DNA of 64,000 bases, taken from Candidatus Woesearchaeota archaeon (GTDB lineage: Archaea; Nanobdellota; Nanobdellia; Woesearchaeales; JABIAG01). The notes beneath the pieces were generated by a model, which was not told where the DNA came from, did not search any database, and was given only the letters and a program-made list of their open reading frames with translations. This document shows, one piece after another, positions 8,613 through 17,383 of this stretch. The position numbers were made by a program, and so were the translations under genes. Position 1 is the stretch's first letter; each line of letters begins with the position of its first letter. The DNA lies in contig JABIAG010000003.1 of NCBI GenBank assembly GCA_018653365.1, positions 1-64,000 on the forward strand, in the 5' to 3' direction.

Positions 8613-9683
8613 ATGGATCCTAGAATTAAAGAGTTGGCAAGAATTTTAACTGATTATTCTATTAAAATCAAGAAAGGGGATAAGATCGTTCTCTCCTTTG
8701 ATGCTGAAGCAAAAGCATTGGGTTTAGAATGTTATAAAAATATTTTAAAAAAAGGGGCGTTTCCTGTTGTTCATGTCGGACTTCCTGGTTTTGGTTACGC
8801 TTATTACTCTCTTGCTTCTGACGAACAACTAAAGTCCTTTCCTGAATTGGCAATGCATGAAGTTAAAAGTTGTCAGGGACATATAGGGATTGGTGCAGAA
8901 TATAATACTAAAGAATTTTCTAATGTGGATCCTAAGAAGTTCGCTTTAAGAAGTAAGGCAACTCAGAAAGTGTCTGATTTTGCGGTTAATCAAAATAATT
9001 GGGTGGGTACAGAAATTCCAACTCAAGCATTAGCTCAAGATGCAGAAATGTCTTTGGAGGAGTTTGAAGATTTTGTTTATTCTGCTACTAATGTTGATTG
9101 GGCTGAAGAGTCAAAAAAACAAGATAAGCTTAAGGCAGTTTTAGATAAGGGTGAACAAGTTCATATTATTGGTGAGAATACTGATTTAACTTTTAGCATT
9201 AAGGGCCGTCAAGGCATTAAGTGTGATGGTAAAAGAAATATGCCTGATGGTGAGGTTTTTATTGCACCTGTTGATGATTCTGCTGAAGGACACATTGAAT
9301 ATTCTTTTCCAATAATCAGAGGTGGAAGAGAGGTTCAGGGTGTTAAGTTGGAGTTTAAGAAAGGAAAAGTAGTAAAGGCTACAGCTGAGAAGAATGAAGC
9401 TTTCCTTAAGGAAATGCTTGAAACTGATGAAGGTGCTAAACGTCTTGGCGAATTTGGTATTGGTCTTAATTTTGGTATTACAAAGTTCATTAAACAGATT
9501 CTTTTTGATGAAAAGATTGGTGGAACTATTCATTTGGCTCTTGGACGAGCATATAAAGAGGGTGGCGGTAAGAATGAGTCTGCTATTCATTGGGATATGA
9601 TTAAAGACTTAAGAACTACTGGAAAATTCTTAATTGATGGTAAAGTTATTATGGAAAAGGGCGAGTTTAAAATAGAATTATAA
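8613..9683 (+). CDS. M29-family (thermophilic type) aminopeptidase
   Basis: This 356-aa protein is a probable dinuclear-metal aminopeptidase of peptidase family M29 (AmpS/PepT type), acting in the cytoplasm on peptides such as proteasome products. Supporting segments in family order: CDGKRNMPDGEVFIAP near 205-220, EFGIGLNFGI near 280, GGTIHLALGRAYKEGG near 303-318, and SAIHWDMIKDLR near 323-334, which carry the acidic and histidine ligands. Length is close to the usual 360-410 aa. It sits divergent to pan, a functionally sensible pairing. It meets the minus-strand membrane-protein gene tail to tail with 1 bp between. Confidence 0.9.
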   Translation: MDPRIKELARILTDYSIKIKKGDKIVLSFDAEAKALGLECYKNILKKGAFPVVHVGLPGFGYAYYSLASDEQLKSFPELAMHEVKSCQGHIGIGAEYNTKEFSNVDPKKFALRSKATQKVSDFAVNQNNWVGTEIPTQALAQDAEMSLEEFEDFVYSATNVDWAEESKKQDKLKAVLDKGEQVHIIGENTDLTFSIKGRQGIKCDGKRNMPDGEVFIAPVDDSAEGHIEYSFPIIRGGREVQGVKLEFKKGKVVKATAEKNEAFLKEMLETDEGAKRLGEFGIGLNFGITKFIKQILFDEKIGGTIHLALGRAYKEGGGKNESAIHWDMIKDLRTTGKFLIDGKVIMEKGEFKIEL

Positions 9684-9684
9684 T

Positions 9685-10299
9685 TTATTTTTTGCGTTTT
9701 TTTCTTTTATTGTTATCTAAAAAGTAACCTGTTCTAAATTTTCTAAATAGCATGTAAATTCCAATTCCTAGTAATCCACCAATTACGTTGTTGAGCATGT
9801 CTTTTTGTGTGTCCCATTCGTCTGCATCTCCTGCTCCGATAAACAGTACTCCCTCTCCCTCTCCTAATGCTAGTGCACCACCATATTCAAATAGTTCGTG
9901 AAATGCGGACAGTCCTAACATTACCACTAGTACAACAACAAATATTGATATGCAGTCTCTGTATTTTTTTCTGTGGTGTATTGCTTTTAGTATTATGAAT
10001 GCGGACATAAATCCAAAGAAGCCATGCACCCAGTAATCGTATTCTATTCCTAGGGGAAATAATTCGTAGAATCCAAAGAATCCAAAAAAGTGTAATAATA
10101 AGAATATGCCTGCCATTATGTAATGTGCTGGTTGTAGGTCTATTTTTTTTCTTAGTAAATAAACGCCAACTAGTAAACCAACGACAAATATAAAATCATA
10201 TTTGTAATGTGAACTTGTTTTAATTGCAAGAATTTCAATTATTATTAATGGAATTAGTGTGATTAACATTATCCACTTGTTTGCTTTATCTTTATCCAT
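9685..10299 (-). CDS. Polytopic membrane protein, DUF2238-like
   Basis: 204 aa with about six hydrophobic segments and a basic tail (KKRKK). Motifs recalling the DUF2238/YjdF family are EYDYWVHGFFGF near 85, FHELFEYGGA near 134, and WDTQKDMLNN near 162 followed by a Gly-rich final helix. Family members are integral membrane proteins without a settled function. The conserved His/Glu/Asp positions could bind metal, but that is a guess. It follows the M24 peptidase gene on the same strand with a 31-bp gap, so co-transcription is possible. Confidence 0.7.
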   Translation of the reverse strand: MDKDKANKWIMLITLIPLIIIEILAIKTSSHYKYDFIFVVGLLVGVYLLRKKIDLQPAHYIMAGIFLLLHFFGFFGFYELFPLGIEYDYWVHGFFGFMSAFIILKAIHHRKKYRDCISIFVVVLVVMLGLSAFHELFEYGGALALGEGEGVLFIGAGDADEWDTQKDMLNNVIGGLLGIGIYMLFRKFRTGYFLDNNKRKKRKK

Positions 10300-10330
10300 T
10301 TTAATTTATTTTTTTTATTATTTAAAAATG

Positions 10331-10960
10331 TTAAGATTTTGGTATTATTTTCAATTCTCTGCTTAAATTTGTTACCACTCCCTCGCCCACTACTACGTCA
10401 TCCTCTATTCTTATTCCCCATTTACCTTTTTTATATAGTCCGGGTTCTATTGTGATCACCTCTCCTTTCTTTAGATGAGTGTTCATTTTTGCATGAACTA
10501 CATCACTTAATCCATGTCCTAACAGGTGTATGAATAATTTGTTCTTATTTCCTAATCTTTTTCTAAATGCACGTTCAATATAGCGGGGTTTAGCATTGAT
10601 TTTAACCTGACGTAACATTTTATAATGCTCTCTTAACAGGTATGCATACAAATCTTTTTCTTCTTGCGAGGGTGTTCCAATATATACTGTTCGGGTTACA
10701 TCACTACAAATTCCGTCATGCTTTATTCCAAAGTCTATTACACAAAACCCTTTTTCAAGCGGTCCGTTTTCAAAATAATGGGGGTTGGCAGCATTCTTTC
10801 CTGATGCAACAACAGTTGTAAAGGCCAATTCAAACCCTCTTTCTAAGAATTCTTTAACCTCTTTCTCTGTTTTAAACGTTTCAAACCTCTCAATACAGGC
10901 TTTCATCCTTTCACAGGTTAATTCACATGCTTTTTTGATATTTTCATTCATCTGTACCAT
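10331..10960 (-). CDS. M24-family metallopeptidase, catalytic domain only (Xaa-Pro aminopeptidase-like)
   Basis: The pita-bread fold ligand set is complete and in order: D76 (VIDFG), D87 (SDVTRT), H149 (LLGHGL), E172 (TIEPG) and E186 (IRIEDD). At 209 aa it lacks the N-terminal creatinase-like domain of prolidases, and its spacing is unlike methionine aminopeptidase. It is probably a cytoplasmic di- or aminopeptidase for X-Pro bonds. TATA-like elements at about 10975-10982 and 10990-10997 precede it. The ATG at codon 4 (10951) is an alternative start. Confidence 0.85.
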   Translation of the reverse strand: MVQMNENIKKACELTCERMKACIERFETFKTEKEVKEFLERGFELAFTTVVASGKNAANPHYFENGPLEKGFCVIDFGIKHDGICSDVTRTVYIGTPSQEEKDLYAYLLREHYKMLRQVKINAKPRYIERAFRKRLGNKNKLFIHLLGHGLSDVVHAKMNTHLKKGEVITIEPGLYKKGKWGIRIEDDVVVGEGVVTNLSRELKIIPKS

Positions 10961-11043
10961 GAAAATGGTTTTGTTTATATAATTTCTTTATATATACTCG
11001 AAAAACGATAGATTTAAATATTCTCGAGTTTTTATTATTCTCT

Positions 11044-11304
11044 ATGGAAGAAGACAAAAACTTTTCAAAAGAGATTATTGGTAAAACAGTTGTATCTAAA
11101 AATGGTAAGACTTATGGTAATGTTGCTGATGTTGAGTTTGAGACTCGTTCTGGGGAACTAATTCATATCATTTTGAAGAGTCCTACTGCTAATGCTGAAA
11201 AGTTAGAACTTGAGAAAGATGGCAATGGTAGTCTAAAGATTCCTTTTTCTGCAGTTATAGCAATTGGTGATTTCTTAGTTATTGCTGAAGAAGACATTGT
11301 TTAA
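11044..11304 (+). CDS. PRC-barrel domain protein, 86 aa
   Basis: A single small beta-barrel: KEIIGKTVVSKNGKTYGNV, then the strand-turn pattern and a closing SAVIAIGDFLVI. Archaeal stand-alone PRC-barrel proteins include the CdpB-type factors linking FtsZ and SepF in cell division. Which role this one has cannot be told from sequence. A TATA element at 11014-11021 lies about 26 bp from the ATG, giving a leaderless mRNA. The last seven codons are duplicated 97 bp downstream. A second PRC-barrel gene lies at 50880. Confidence 0.8.
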   Translation: MEEDKNFSKEIIGKTVVSKNGKTYGNVADVEFETRSGELIHIILKSPTANAEKLELEKDGNGSLKIPFSAVIAIGDFLVIAEEDIV

Positions 11305-11401
11305 ATTATAATTATTCTTTTTTTGGGCTGTTTGAACGTAGTGAGAATAGTCCTTCGTTTGGCATTGGCGAAAGAATGCTGCTGAAGAAGACATTGTTTA
11401 A
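11284..11401 (+). repeat. Duplicated gene tail A: PRC-barrel 3' end, spacer, second copy of the 3' end
   Basis: The last 21 nt of the PRC-barrel gene, stop included (11284-11304), recur exactly at 11381-11401. The 76-bp spacer starts T-rich (probable transcription terminator, about 11313-11323). It then holds a core GTTTGAACGTAGTGAGAA at 11329-11346, which recurs almost unchanged in the spacer of duplication B. The second copy is not attached to a reading frame and ends 10 bp before the rfcS TATA box. Confidence 0.85.
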
Positions 11402-11410
11402 GATAACAAT

Positions 11411-11421
11411 CTTTTTATAAC
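11411..11421 (+). promoter_or_regulatory. rfcS promoter TATA box
   Basis: CTTTTTATAAC is centred about 26 bp before the rfcS ATG at 11442, so the transcript should be leaderless. It lies immediately after the second copy of the upstream gene's tail. Confidence 0.6.
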
Positions 11422-11441
11422 ACTTCTTTATACTATTAAAT

Positions 11442-12395
11442 ATGGAACATTCTATCTGGATAGAAAAATACCGTCCTAAATCTTTTGAAGAGATCAAGGG
11501 GCAGATTGAGATAATTAAACGAATTAAGGCATTAGTTGAAAAACAAAATCTTCCTCATTTATTATTTACTGGTCCTGCAGGTGTTGGTAAGACTACTCTT
11601 GCGGTGGTTATAGCTAAACAATTATTCAAAGACACCTGGAGAGAGAACTTTTTAGAACTTAATGCTTCTGATGAACGAGGTATTGATATTATTCGAAATA
11701 AGGTTAAGGACTTCGCCAGGACCAAGGCTATTGGTGATGTACCGTTTAAAGTTATATATTTGGATGAGTCTGATGCCCTAACTAAAGAGGCTCAGCAAGC
11801 ACTTAGGCGTACGATGGAGAATTACACTCAGAACTGTAGATTCATCTTAGCAGCTAATTATTCTTCTAAAATTATTGATCCTATTCAGTCTAGATGTGCT
11901 GCTTTTCGTTTCAAACCTCTTGAAAAGGAGGAAATTGTCAAACTGATTGATGTTATTGTTGAAAAGGAGTCTTTAACAATTGATGATAAAGCAAAAGAAG
12001 CATTATTTCAGATTAGTCATGGTGATTGTAGAAAGTTGGAAAACACGCTTCAAAGTTGTGCTTCTATTTCTAATAACCTTACTGAAGAGAATGTCTTCAG
12101 CTTAGCATCTTTTGCTAAACCTGAAGAGTTGAAAACTGCCCTAGAACTTGCATTAAAACAGGATTTTGAGGCTGCTCGTAACGAATTATTGAAGACTATG
12201 TTGAAGTATGGTTTGTCTGGTACTGATGTTATTAAGCAGATTCAGCAAGAGATTTGGAATCTTGATATTGAGGATAAGTCTAAAGTTCAGTTAATTGATA
12301 AGTGTGGCGAGATAGAGTTCAGAATGGTTGAGGGTAGTGATGAGTTTATTCAGTTGGAAGCGTTACTGGCTCAGATTATGATTTCTAAATCTTAG
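11442..12395 (+). CDS. rfcS: Replication factor C small subunit
   Basis: Clamp-loader ATPase that opens PCNA and loads it on primed DNA. Visible: RFC box, Walker A GPAGVGKT at 44-51, Walker B YLDESDA at 106-112 (family consensus DEAD; here Ser replaces Ala), sensor 1 LAANYSS near 137-142, SRC arginine-finger motif at 150-152, and the C-terminal collar helices. At 317 aa it matches archaeal small subunits. Its partners PCNA (52022) and the fused primase (43844) are elsewhere in the window; no large subunit is present. The last 71 nt are duplicated downstream with synonymous changes. Confidence 0.95.
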   Translation: MEHSIWIEKYRPKSFEEIKGQIEIIKRIKALVEKQNLPHLLFTGPAGVGKTTLAVVIAKQLFKDTWRENFLELNASDERGIDIIRNKVKDFARTKAIGDVPFKVIYLDESDALTKEAQQALRRTMENYTQNCRFILAANYSSKIIDPIQSRCAAFRFKPLEKEEIVKLIDVIVEKESLTIDDKAKEALFQISHGDCRKLENTLQSCASISNNLTEENVFSLASFAKPEELKTALELALKQDFEAARNELLKTMLKYGLSGTDVIKQIQQEIWNLDIEDKSKVQLIDKCGEIEFRMVEGSDEFIQLEALLAQIMISKS

Positions 12396-12516
12396 GTTGT
12401 TCGAACGTTAGTGAGAACTGATGTTGCGCGAGAACATTTTCTCGCTGGTTGAGGGTAGTGATGAGTTTATTCAGTTAGAGGCGTTACTTGCTCAGATTAT
12501 GATTTCTAAGAATTAA
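12325..12516 (+). repeat. Duplicated gene tail B: rfcS 3' end, 50-bp spacer, second copy of the 3' end
   Basis: The last 71 nt of rfcS (12325-12395) recur at 12446-12516 with the reading frame and a stop preserved. Differences in the shared LEALLA...ISK part are synonymous (TTG/TTA, GAA/GAG, CTG/CTT, AAA/AAG). Only the last residue differs, Ser before TAG against Asn before TAA. The spacer holds GTTCGAACGTTAGTGAGAA (12398-12416), matching the duplication-A core, and a hairpin with 7-bp arms GCGAGAA/TTCTCGC (12429-12445). The second copy has no start codon and is a silent tail. Confidence 0.9.
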
Positions 12517-12543
12517 TTTAAAAAAATAAAAAAAAATAAATGT

Positions 12544-13452
12544 TTATTCTGTGTGTTTTACCATTAACGTTGTTGATATGTCGTCACTTACTGCGTAAGT
12601 TAGGTCAATGGTTATTGCTTTTTCATAGTCTGTTGCAGAGTCAATTTCTACATTACATCTAATTGTTTTGGTTCCGTCTTGTAGGTTTACATATCCTTCA
12701 CTGTCGGTTCCTTGACAGGTGATGCCCTCTATTCCTGCTACTTCTACCTTTACTTTGTTTTCTACGCTTCGTGTGCCTTCACAGCTCACACCCTCTTTGT
12801 ATATTTTACTTACACTTCCTTGGTTTGCGATTACAAAGTCAAATTCAAGTTTGTTTTGTCCTGCAGCTCTTTCTGTTAAGGAGGTTACCTGAATTGGTGC
12901 TCCTGAACTGAATACCTCTTTTACTGCTCCAACAGTACATACTCTGCTGTTGTCTTTTAGAATGTCTTTTACTACACACAAGTCTGCTACTGCTTTTGTT
13001 GCGTATTCGTAGCACATGCTTGCAATTATTGGTCTTTCTATTGCAGCTCCAACAATTGTTCCATCATAACTTAGTTCTTCTATTGATACTTCTGTTTGTC
13101 CACCATCTACTAATCCTGCAGCATCTTTTGATGCTCCCATTAGATCTCCGGTTGGTTCTAAAACAAAGTCTGTATCGCTTAATCCGAATTCTTCAGGGTC
13201 TATCCCTTTGATTGTTACTTCAACATCTTCTTTTGCTACATCTGTTTCTCCTACATTTTCTAGTTCTACTACTAATTCAAATGGGAAATTACCATTATCA
13301 AATACTTCTGCGGGGGGTGCGTCTGCTAAAAATGCCATTCTCACTCCTGTAGTTCCACCAACAAAGGGGTTAACTTTGCCAGTTTCTTCTTTTTGACAGC
13401 CCATTAACATGATCGTCATTACAACCAATAAAGCTAAAATTATTTTTTTCAT
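12544..13452 (-). CDS. Envelope lipoprotein paralog 1, six-cysteine Ig-like (function unknown)
   Basis: 302 aa. A lipoprotein signal ends at LMGC (Cys19), followed by beta-rich, Ig-like sequence with phrases such as VELENVGETDV. It shares with the next two genes a CYxYxTx6C motif (here CYEYATKAVADLC) followed by [GA]AP[IV]xV[TI]S (GAPIQVTS), plus three later cysteines at matching places. This suggests three disulfides outside the membrane. I do not recognise a named family. It is last in a five-gene minus-strand operon; GAGGTAA sits 7 nt before the ATG as a Shine-Dalgarno. A role in an envelope complex is inferred from context only. Confidence 0.8.
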   Translation of the reverse strand: MKKIILALLVVMTIMLMGCQKEETGKVNPFVGGTTGVRMAFLADAPPAEVFDNGNFPFELVVELENVGETDVAKEDVEVTIKGIDPEEFGLSDTDFVLEPTGDLMGASKDAAGLVDGGQTEVSIEELSYDGTIVGAAIERPIIASMCYEYATKAVADLCVVKDILKDNSRVCTVGAVKEVFSSGAPIQVTSLTERAAGQNKLEFDFVIANQGSVSKIYKEGVSCEGTRSVENKVKVEVAGIEGITCQGTDSEGYVNLQDGTKTIRCNVEIDSATDYEKAITIDLTYAVSDDISTTLMVKHTE

Positions 13453-13463
13453 TTTATATTACC

Positions 13464-14357
13464 TCATTCAATTCGTTTTATTAGTACTCTTTTTGTAATT
13501 GAGTCTTTGTAACTATATCCCAATTGTACTCCTAGTGATGTTCTGTATGCTGGTTCGTCTTCATCTAGATCTTCTCCAGTACATGTTATTGTTCCTACTC
13601 CGTTTATGATTCTTATCCATTCTGAAGGGGTACAATCTAATTCTTCATCTCCTAAATAAACTGCTAATAATTCTACTACGTCTTTGTCACTTCTTTCAGG
13701 GTTTAAGCAGTCTGTTTCTCGGAAAACACTTCCGCCGCCAACGTTTGAGATTTTTATAGTGAATCTTACTTTTTCTTTTAGAGATTCTTGTTGAATTGAG
13801 GTTACTCCAATTGGTGCTGCCTGTCCACCTAGTCCTGATGAGATTCCGGGATTGCAGGTGTCTTCATCATTTCTTGTTGGGTTTGGGTCTACGCATACAT
13901 CTATTGGTGCTAATGTTTCATAGTCATAACATGCGGTTACTCTTATATCTTGAGGTAATGAGTCTGCATCTTCATATAATCTTACGTCAAATTCTTCTTC
14001 ATAGAATGCCAATCCTCCTTCTGGGTTGGTTTGTGATTTTCTGCCCTCAATGTCTATTGAGTCATCATATGGTAAATCTATTAGATTTCTATCAAATCCG
14101 GAGAAGTATAGGTCAACATCTAAACTATCATCTTCTTCTTCAGGAAATCCCCCTCTGTTTCTTAATTCTAGTACTATAGGGTATGTTTCTCCTGCATAGA
14201 TTTCATTTGGTGGACTGTTTTGACTTAGTTCTAAGACAATCCCTTGGTTTCCTGTTTTCCAGTTTGGGTATTCTCCTTCGTTGCTGCCACCTGTACATCC
14301 TACCAATACTATTAATGTTAGAATTGCTAATATTATTATTTTGATTTTCATTTTCAT
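13464..14357 (-). CDS. Envelope lipoprotein paralog 2, six-cysteine Ig-like (function unknown)
   Basis: 297 aa with lipobox LVGC (Cys21) and an acidic, beta-rich body. The paralog signature is CYDYETLAPIDVC followed by AAPIGVTS, with later cysteines in TDCLNP, LDCTPS and ITCTGE that match the other two paralogs. ELRNRGGFPEEE marks the first Ig-like domain. It lies 75 bp after paralog 3, a gap that includes a TATA-like GTTTAAATAC (14374-14383) and a GAGG Shine-Dalgarno, so an internal promoter is possible. It is 11 bp from paralog 1. Confidence 0.8.
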   Translation of the reverse strand: MKMKIKIIILAILTLIVLVGCTGGSNEGEYPNWKTGNQGIVLELSQNSPPNEIYAGETYPIVLELRNRGGFPEEEDDSLDVDLYFSGFDRNLIDLPYDDSIDIEGRKSQTNPEGGLAFYEEEFDVRLYEDADSLPQDIRVTACYDYETLAPIDVCVDPNPTRNDEDTCNPGISSGLGGQAAPIGVTSIQQESLKEKVRFTIKISNVGGGSVFRETDCLNPERSDKDVVELLAVYLGDEELDCTPSEWIRIINGVGTITCTGEDLDEDEPAYRTSLGVQLGYSYKDSITKRVLIKRIE

Positions 14358-14432
14358 TTATTCTTCCTCTTTAGTGTATTTAAACTTTGCGATTTTTTAG
14401 GAGTAAAGTTTGAGCTTATAATCCATCAACGT

Positions 14433-15362
14433 TTATCTAGCGGGATTTTTCACTATGAACATATCTGTTGAGGTTTCATCTTTGTAGCCATAATCTAATG
14501 TCATGGTGATACTTCCTAAGTATGCTTCTTCTGAATAAGGAATTTCATTTCCTTCACAAGCTAAGGTAGTTACTTCTACATCAAAATATTCATCGCCTTC
14601 GGATCTTTGTTCTACTCTTAGTTGATTTCTTGTACATTTTAATTTATCAAAACCCAGGTATATGTTGCTTGCATCTATTAATCCTACTTCTGCAGGTTTT
14701 AGTCCTGTTGATGAACACGCATTTTCGTATGCTGTTTTGGCCATTACTGTTCCCTTTCCTACATTTTCTACCTCAAATTCAAATGTTGGAATTGCGCCTG
14801 TTTTTGTGGGCAACATTTTTGTTTCCATGGATATTACTGCTACTGGTGCTCCCTGTCCATTTCTAAATGTTCTTTTTTGTTCTGGACATTCTGCTGGTTT
14901 GTTTGTCTTTTCTCCAAGTACGTCAGGATCTATGCACACGTTTGTTGAGAAAACAGTGCTATATGGATAACAATAAACTATTTTAAACTCCGCAGGTTGT
15001 GTTTCTGCTGCAAAAATTGTTTTTGTTTGTATGTCTATTACTTTTATATCGCTATCTCCATAAGGGTTGTTTATGCTTTTGCCTTCAAGTCTAGCATAGT
15101 ATAAGTCTTCAAAGCTTTCAAACAAGCTTCGTTGGGTACTTAATACTATTTTTGCTTTATCTATGTCTGTTGCTCCTGCATTATGTGCTTCAAAACCAAT
15201 TGAGAACGGACTGTTTTCATATACTTCGTCAGGAGGCGTGTTGGGTAAGAATTCAATTACTAACCCTTCTGTGCCTTGGTGTGGATCGTATTCGTTCGAA
15301 TCATTTCTACCGCAGGCAGTAATTAAAAGTAGTCCAATTAGTATTAGTATTATTTTTTTCAT
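14433..15362 (-). CDS. Envelope lipoprotein paralog 3, six-cysteine Ig-like (function unknown)
   Basis: 309 aa with lipobox ITAC (Cys17). All three paralogs carry a comparable N-terminal phrase soon after the anchor (here VIEFLPNTPPDEVYENSPF; in paralog 1 APPAEVFDNGNFPF). The signature follows as CYPYSTVFSTNVC and GAPVAVIS. It starts 6 bp after the stop of the 670-aa membrane protein, so it is probably translated from the same mRNA. The repeated PP-x-E-[VI]-[FY] motif and conserved cysteines suggest three subunits of one assembly rather than three independent proteins. Confidence 0.8.
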   Translation of the reverse strand: MKKIILILIGLLLITACGRNDSNEYDPHQGTEGLVIEFLPNTPPDEVYENSPFSIGFEAHNAGATDIDKAKIVLSTQRSLFESFEDLYYARLEGKSINNPYGDSDIKVIDIQTKTIFAAETQPAEFKIVYCYPYSTVFSTNVCIDPDVLGEKTNKPAECPEQKRTFRNGQGAPVAVISMETKMLPTKTGAIPTFEFEVENVGKGTVMAKTAYENACSSTGLKPAEVGLIDASNIYLGFDKLKCTRNQLRVEQRSEGDEYFDVEVTTLACEGNEIPYSEEAYLGSITMTLDYGYKDETSTDMFIVKNPAR

Positions 15363-15368
15363 TTTAAT

Positions 15369-17381
15369 TTATATTTCAAATGTTTCTATTCTACATCCGT
15401 ATCGATCATTAATCCAGTCACACTGGTTATTTGAATTTTCACATTCTGATTTTTCTTTCTCTTTACATTTAGTAGCTATGTCTTTGTGTGTTGATCCACA
15501 ATTTTCTCCTTTTTCTAAAAGTTTTGTGCTTTCATCTTCTTTGCCAGGAACTCGTATTTTACATTCACAAGTTTCTGCATTACACAGAGTTATGTCATCA
15601 TCATATATTGGGATGATTTGTTCAAATTCTTGTATTCCAAATTTTACTCCTTTTTGTATTCTGTATTTATATTCTGCTAGTACCTGAAAGAAGTCTAGAG
15701 TTATATCGTCTGCTAGGTATAATGCGTTTGGTGTTATTATTAAATCACAGGTTATTTTCATTCTGTTGCCTGCTTCCATGTTTCTATTTTTTGTAAATTT
15801 TAAATAAGATTGATCTTTTTCATAATCTAAGGTTATTGGGTTAGTTCCATCCATTGGGGGATTACATGCTCTTACCTCTACTCCTTCAGGTAGCATTATT
15901 GTGATCCTTTCAAAATGATCTATTGTCCCCTCACCAACATTTTCAAATTCAACCCCCCATCTTACGGGGATTTCTGGTGCTGCAATTAATACCTTTCTTT
16001 TTACAAATGTGTCTAACATTTTGGTTGAGACCGGTCCTGGTGTGTATCTTGCTCTTCCAGTTTCAAATTCATGGTCTAATTTGTATAATTCATCAAATTT
16101 GTCCTTGCTTACCATTTGTTTAATTATGGATCCTGCTGCTATGAAGTCAAATTCTGCTTTCATAAAAATTGTTCTTGCTTTATCGTTTCCAACAGTTAGT
16201 TCATCAAAATTACATGATGTTCCAACATGTTGATTTTCAATGTATTTGAAGTCAAGTATGGATGGAACCATTTCTCCTGGTTCGTTTCGATTGGTAAAGC
16301 AGCTTAAACTAATCTGATCTAGATCGCACTCAACATTTACGGCGTTACATATGTCTTGGTTTAGTCCTCGTCCAGATATGCCTCCTGTTATGAAAGCATT
16401 TCTTACTTTTCCGCCAGTTTTTATTAGTGGTTGTCTATCTTCACTTGCTACTCTTTGATCATCTACTTCTAAGTTTAGTCCTAGTTTTTGTGTTGCGTAT
16501 TCATCTACTTTTCCATTGAATATGTCCCCCGTGGTGGCTATCTCTATCTGCCGATCGAATTGTCCTCTGGCCCAGTCTATCATTCCTTTAAACATACCTC
16601 CAAAATTGTTGAGGGTTTGCCAGTATTCTTCTTCTGCAAAGTATTGTATGAATCTTCTTACTGTGTCTCCTGCCATTTTTGCTCCAGCATCTCCACTGAA
16701 TAAGAATCCTGCTCCAACAATTAGTATTATGAATATTATTGCTGCGATTACAATTACTGGTTTTTTCCCTTTTTGCATGGCTATGTTTATTTTTTGTTTT
16801 GTTGTTGATTTGTTTGCTCCTGATATTTTGTCAACTAATTTATTTAAGTGATGCATTCCTGTAAATCGTGATAGAAAGGGGTGTGCTTCTTCAAAGTTTC
16901 TAGCAATTTTTATTCCCGCACCTGCTGCCATGCCTTCTGGCCCAAAGCCTGATGCTAGTTCTGCAATTTGGTCACTTCCTTTTCTTCGCGCATCTGCTGC
17001 TTTTTCTTCTGCACTTGCAACTCTTGCACTCCCTTTTTGTTGTGCTGTTGCTGCTCCTGTTTGCGCTTTAGCTACTTGTTCTTTTCTTAATGAATCTTTA
17101 GTAAGTTTTTCTTGTGCAACTAAAACTTTTCTTTTATATCTGGGTAATTTCGCTTCTTCTGCTAAATATTTTCTTTTCTCTCTTGCTGCTTTTAATTCTT
17201 GATAAGAAACGTTATTTTCTCGCATCAATTTTCTTTTAGCTTGAGAGTTAACCTGTGAATCATGAAAGACATCGTGATTAGCACCCTTTAATTTTATTTC
17301 GGCGTTTAAACTAGATGCAATTCCGCCTTTTTTTCTTAGATATGCATCTATTGCAGAATCTATTGCACTTTTATCAGCCAT
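15369..17381 (-). CDS. Single-pass membrane protein with long basic cytoplasmic region and Cys-rich exterior (function unknown)
   Basis: 670 aa. Residues 1-205 are charged and helical with Ala/Gln/Lys-rich stretches, probably cytoplasmic. One membrane segment lies at 208-228. The remainder is extracytoplasmic, with an Ig-like block (FENVGEGTIDHF near 485; ITCDLIITP near 545). A C-terminal Cys-rich tail about 595-665 includes CNAETCECKI and CDWINDRYGC. No catalytic motif or known family is recognised. GAGGTAAGT before the ATG is a Shine-Dalgarno, and only 2 bp separate it from the upstream gene. It is probably the membrane-spanning scaffold of the five-gene unit. Confidence 0.75.
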   Translation of the reverse strand: MADKSAIDSAIDAYLRKKGGIASSLNAEIKLKGANHDVFHDSQVNSQAKRKLMRENNVSYQELKAAREKRKYLAEEAKLPRYKRKVLVAQEKLTKDSLRKEQVAKAQTGAATAQQKGSARVASAEEKAADARRKGSDQIAELASGFGPEGMAAGAGIKIARNFEEAHPFLSRFTGMHHLNKLVDKISGANKSTTKQKINIAMQKGKKPVIVIAAIIFIILIVGAGFLFSGDAGAKMAGDTVRRFIQYFAEEEYWQTLNNFGGMFKGMIDWARGQFDRQIEIATTGDIFNGKVDEYATQKLGLNLEVDDQRVASEDRQPLIKTGGKVRNAFITGGISGRGLNQDICNAVNVECDLDQISLSCFTNRNEPGEMVPSILDFKYIENQHVGTSCNFDELTVGNDKARTIFMKAEFDFIAAGSIIKQMVSKDKFDELYKLDHEFETGRARYTPGPVSTKMLDTFVKRKVLIAAPEIPVRWGVEFENVGEGTIDHFERITIMLPEGVEVRACNPPMDGTNPITLDYEKDQSYLKFTKNRNMEAGNRMKITCDLIITPNALYLADDITLDFFQVLAEYKYRIQKGVKFGIQEFEQIIPIYDDDITLCNAETCECKIRVPGKEDESTKLLEKGENCGSTHKDIATKCKEKEKSECENSNNQCDWINDRYGCRIETFEI

Positions 17382-17383
17382 AC

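Noticed and set aside
9186-9590. 134-codon minus-strand frame inside the M29 aminopeptidase gene
   Set aside because: Antisense to a well-supported enzyme gene and without family features.
12396-12445. C/D box sRNA or tRNA-like element in the rfcS spacer (CTGATG, GTTCGAAC)
   Set aside because: C and D boxes are not placed correctly and no cloverleaf forms; it is better treated as part of the tail-duplication spacer.
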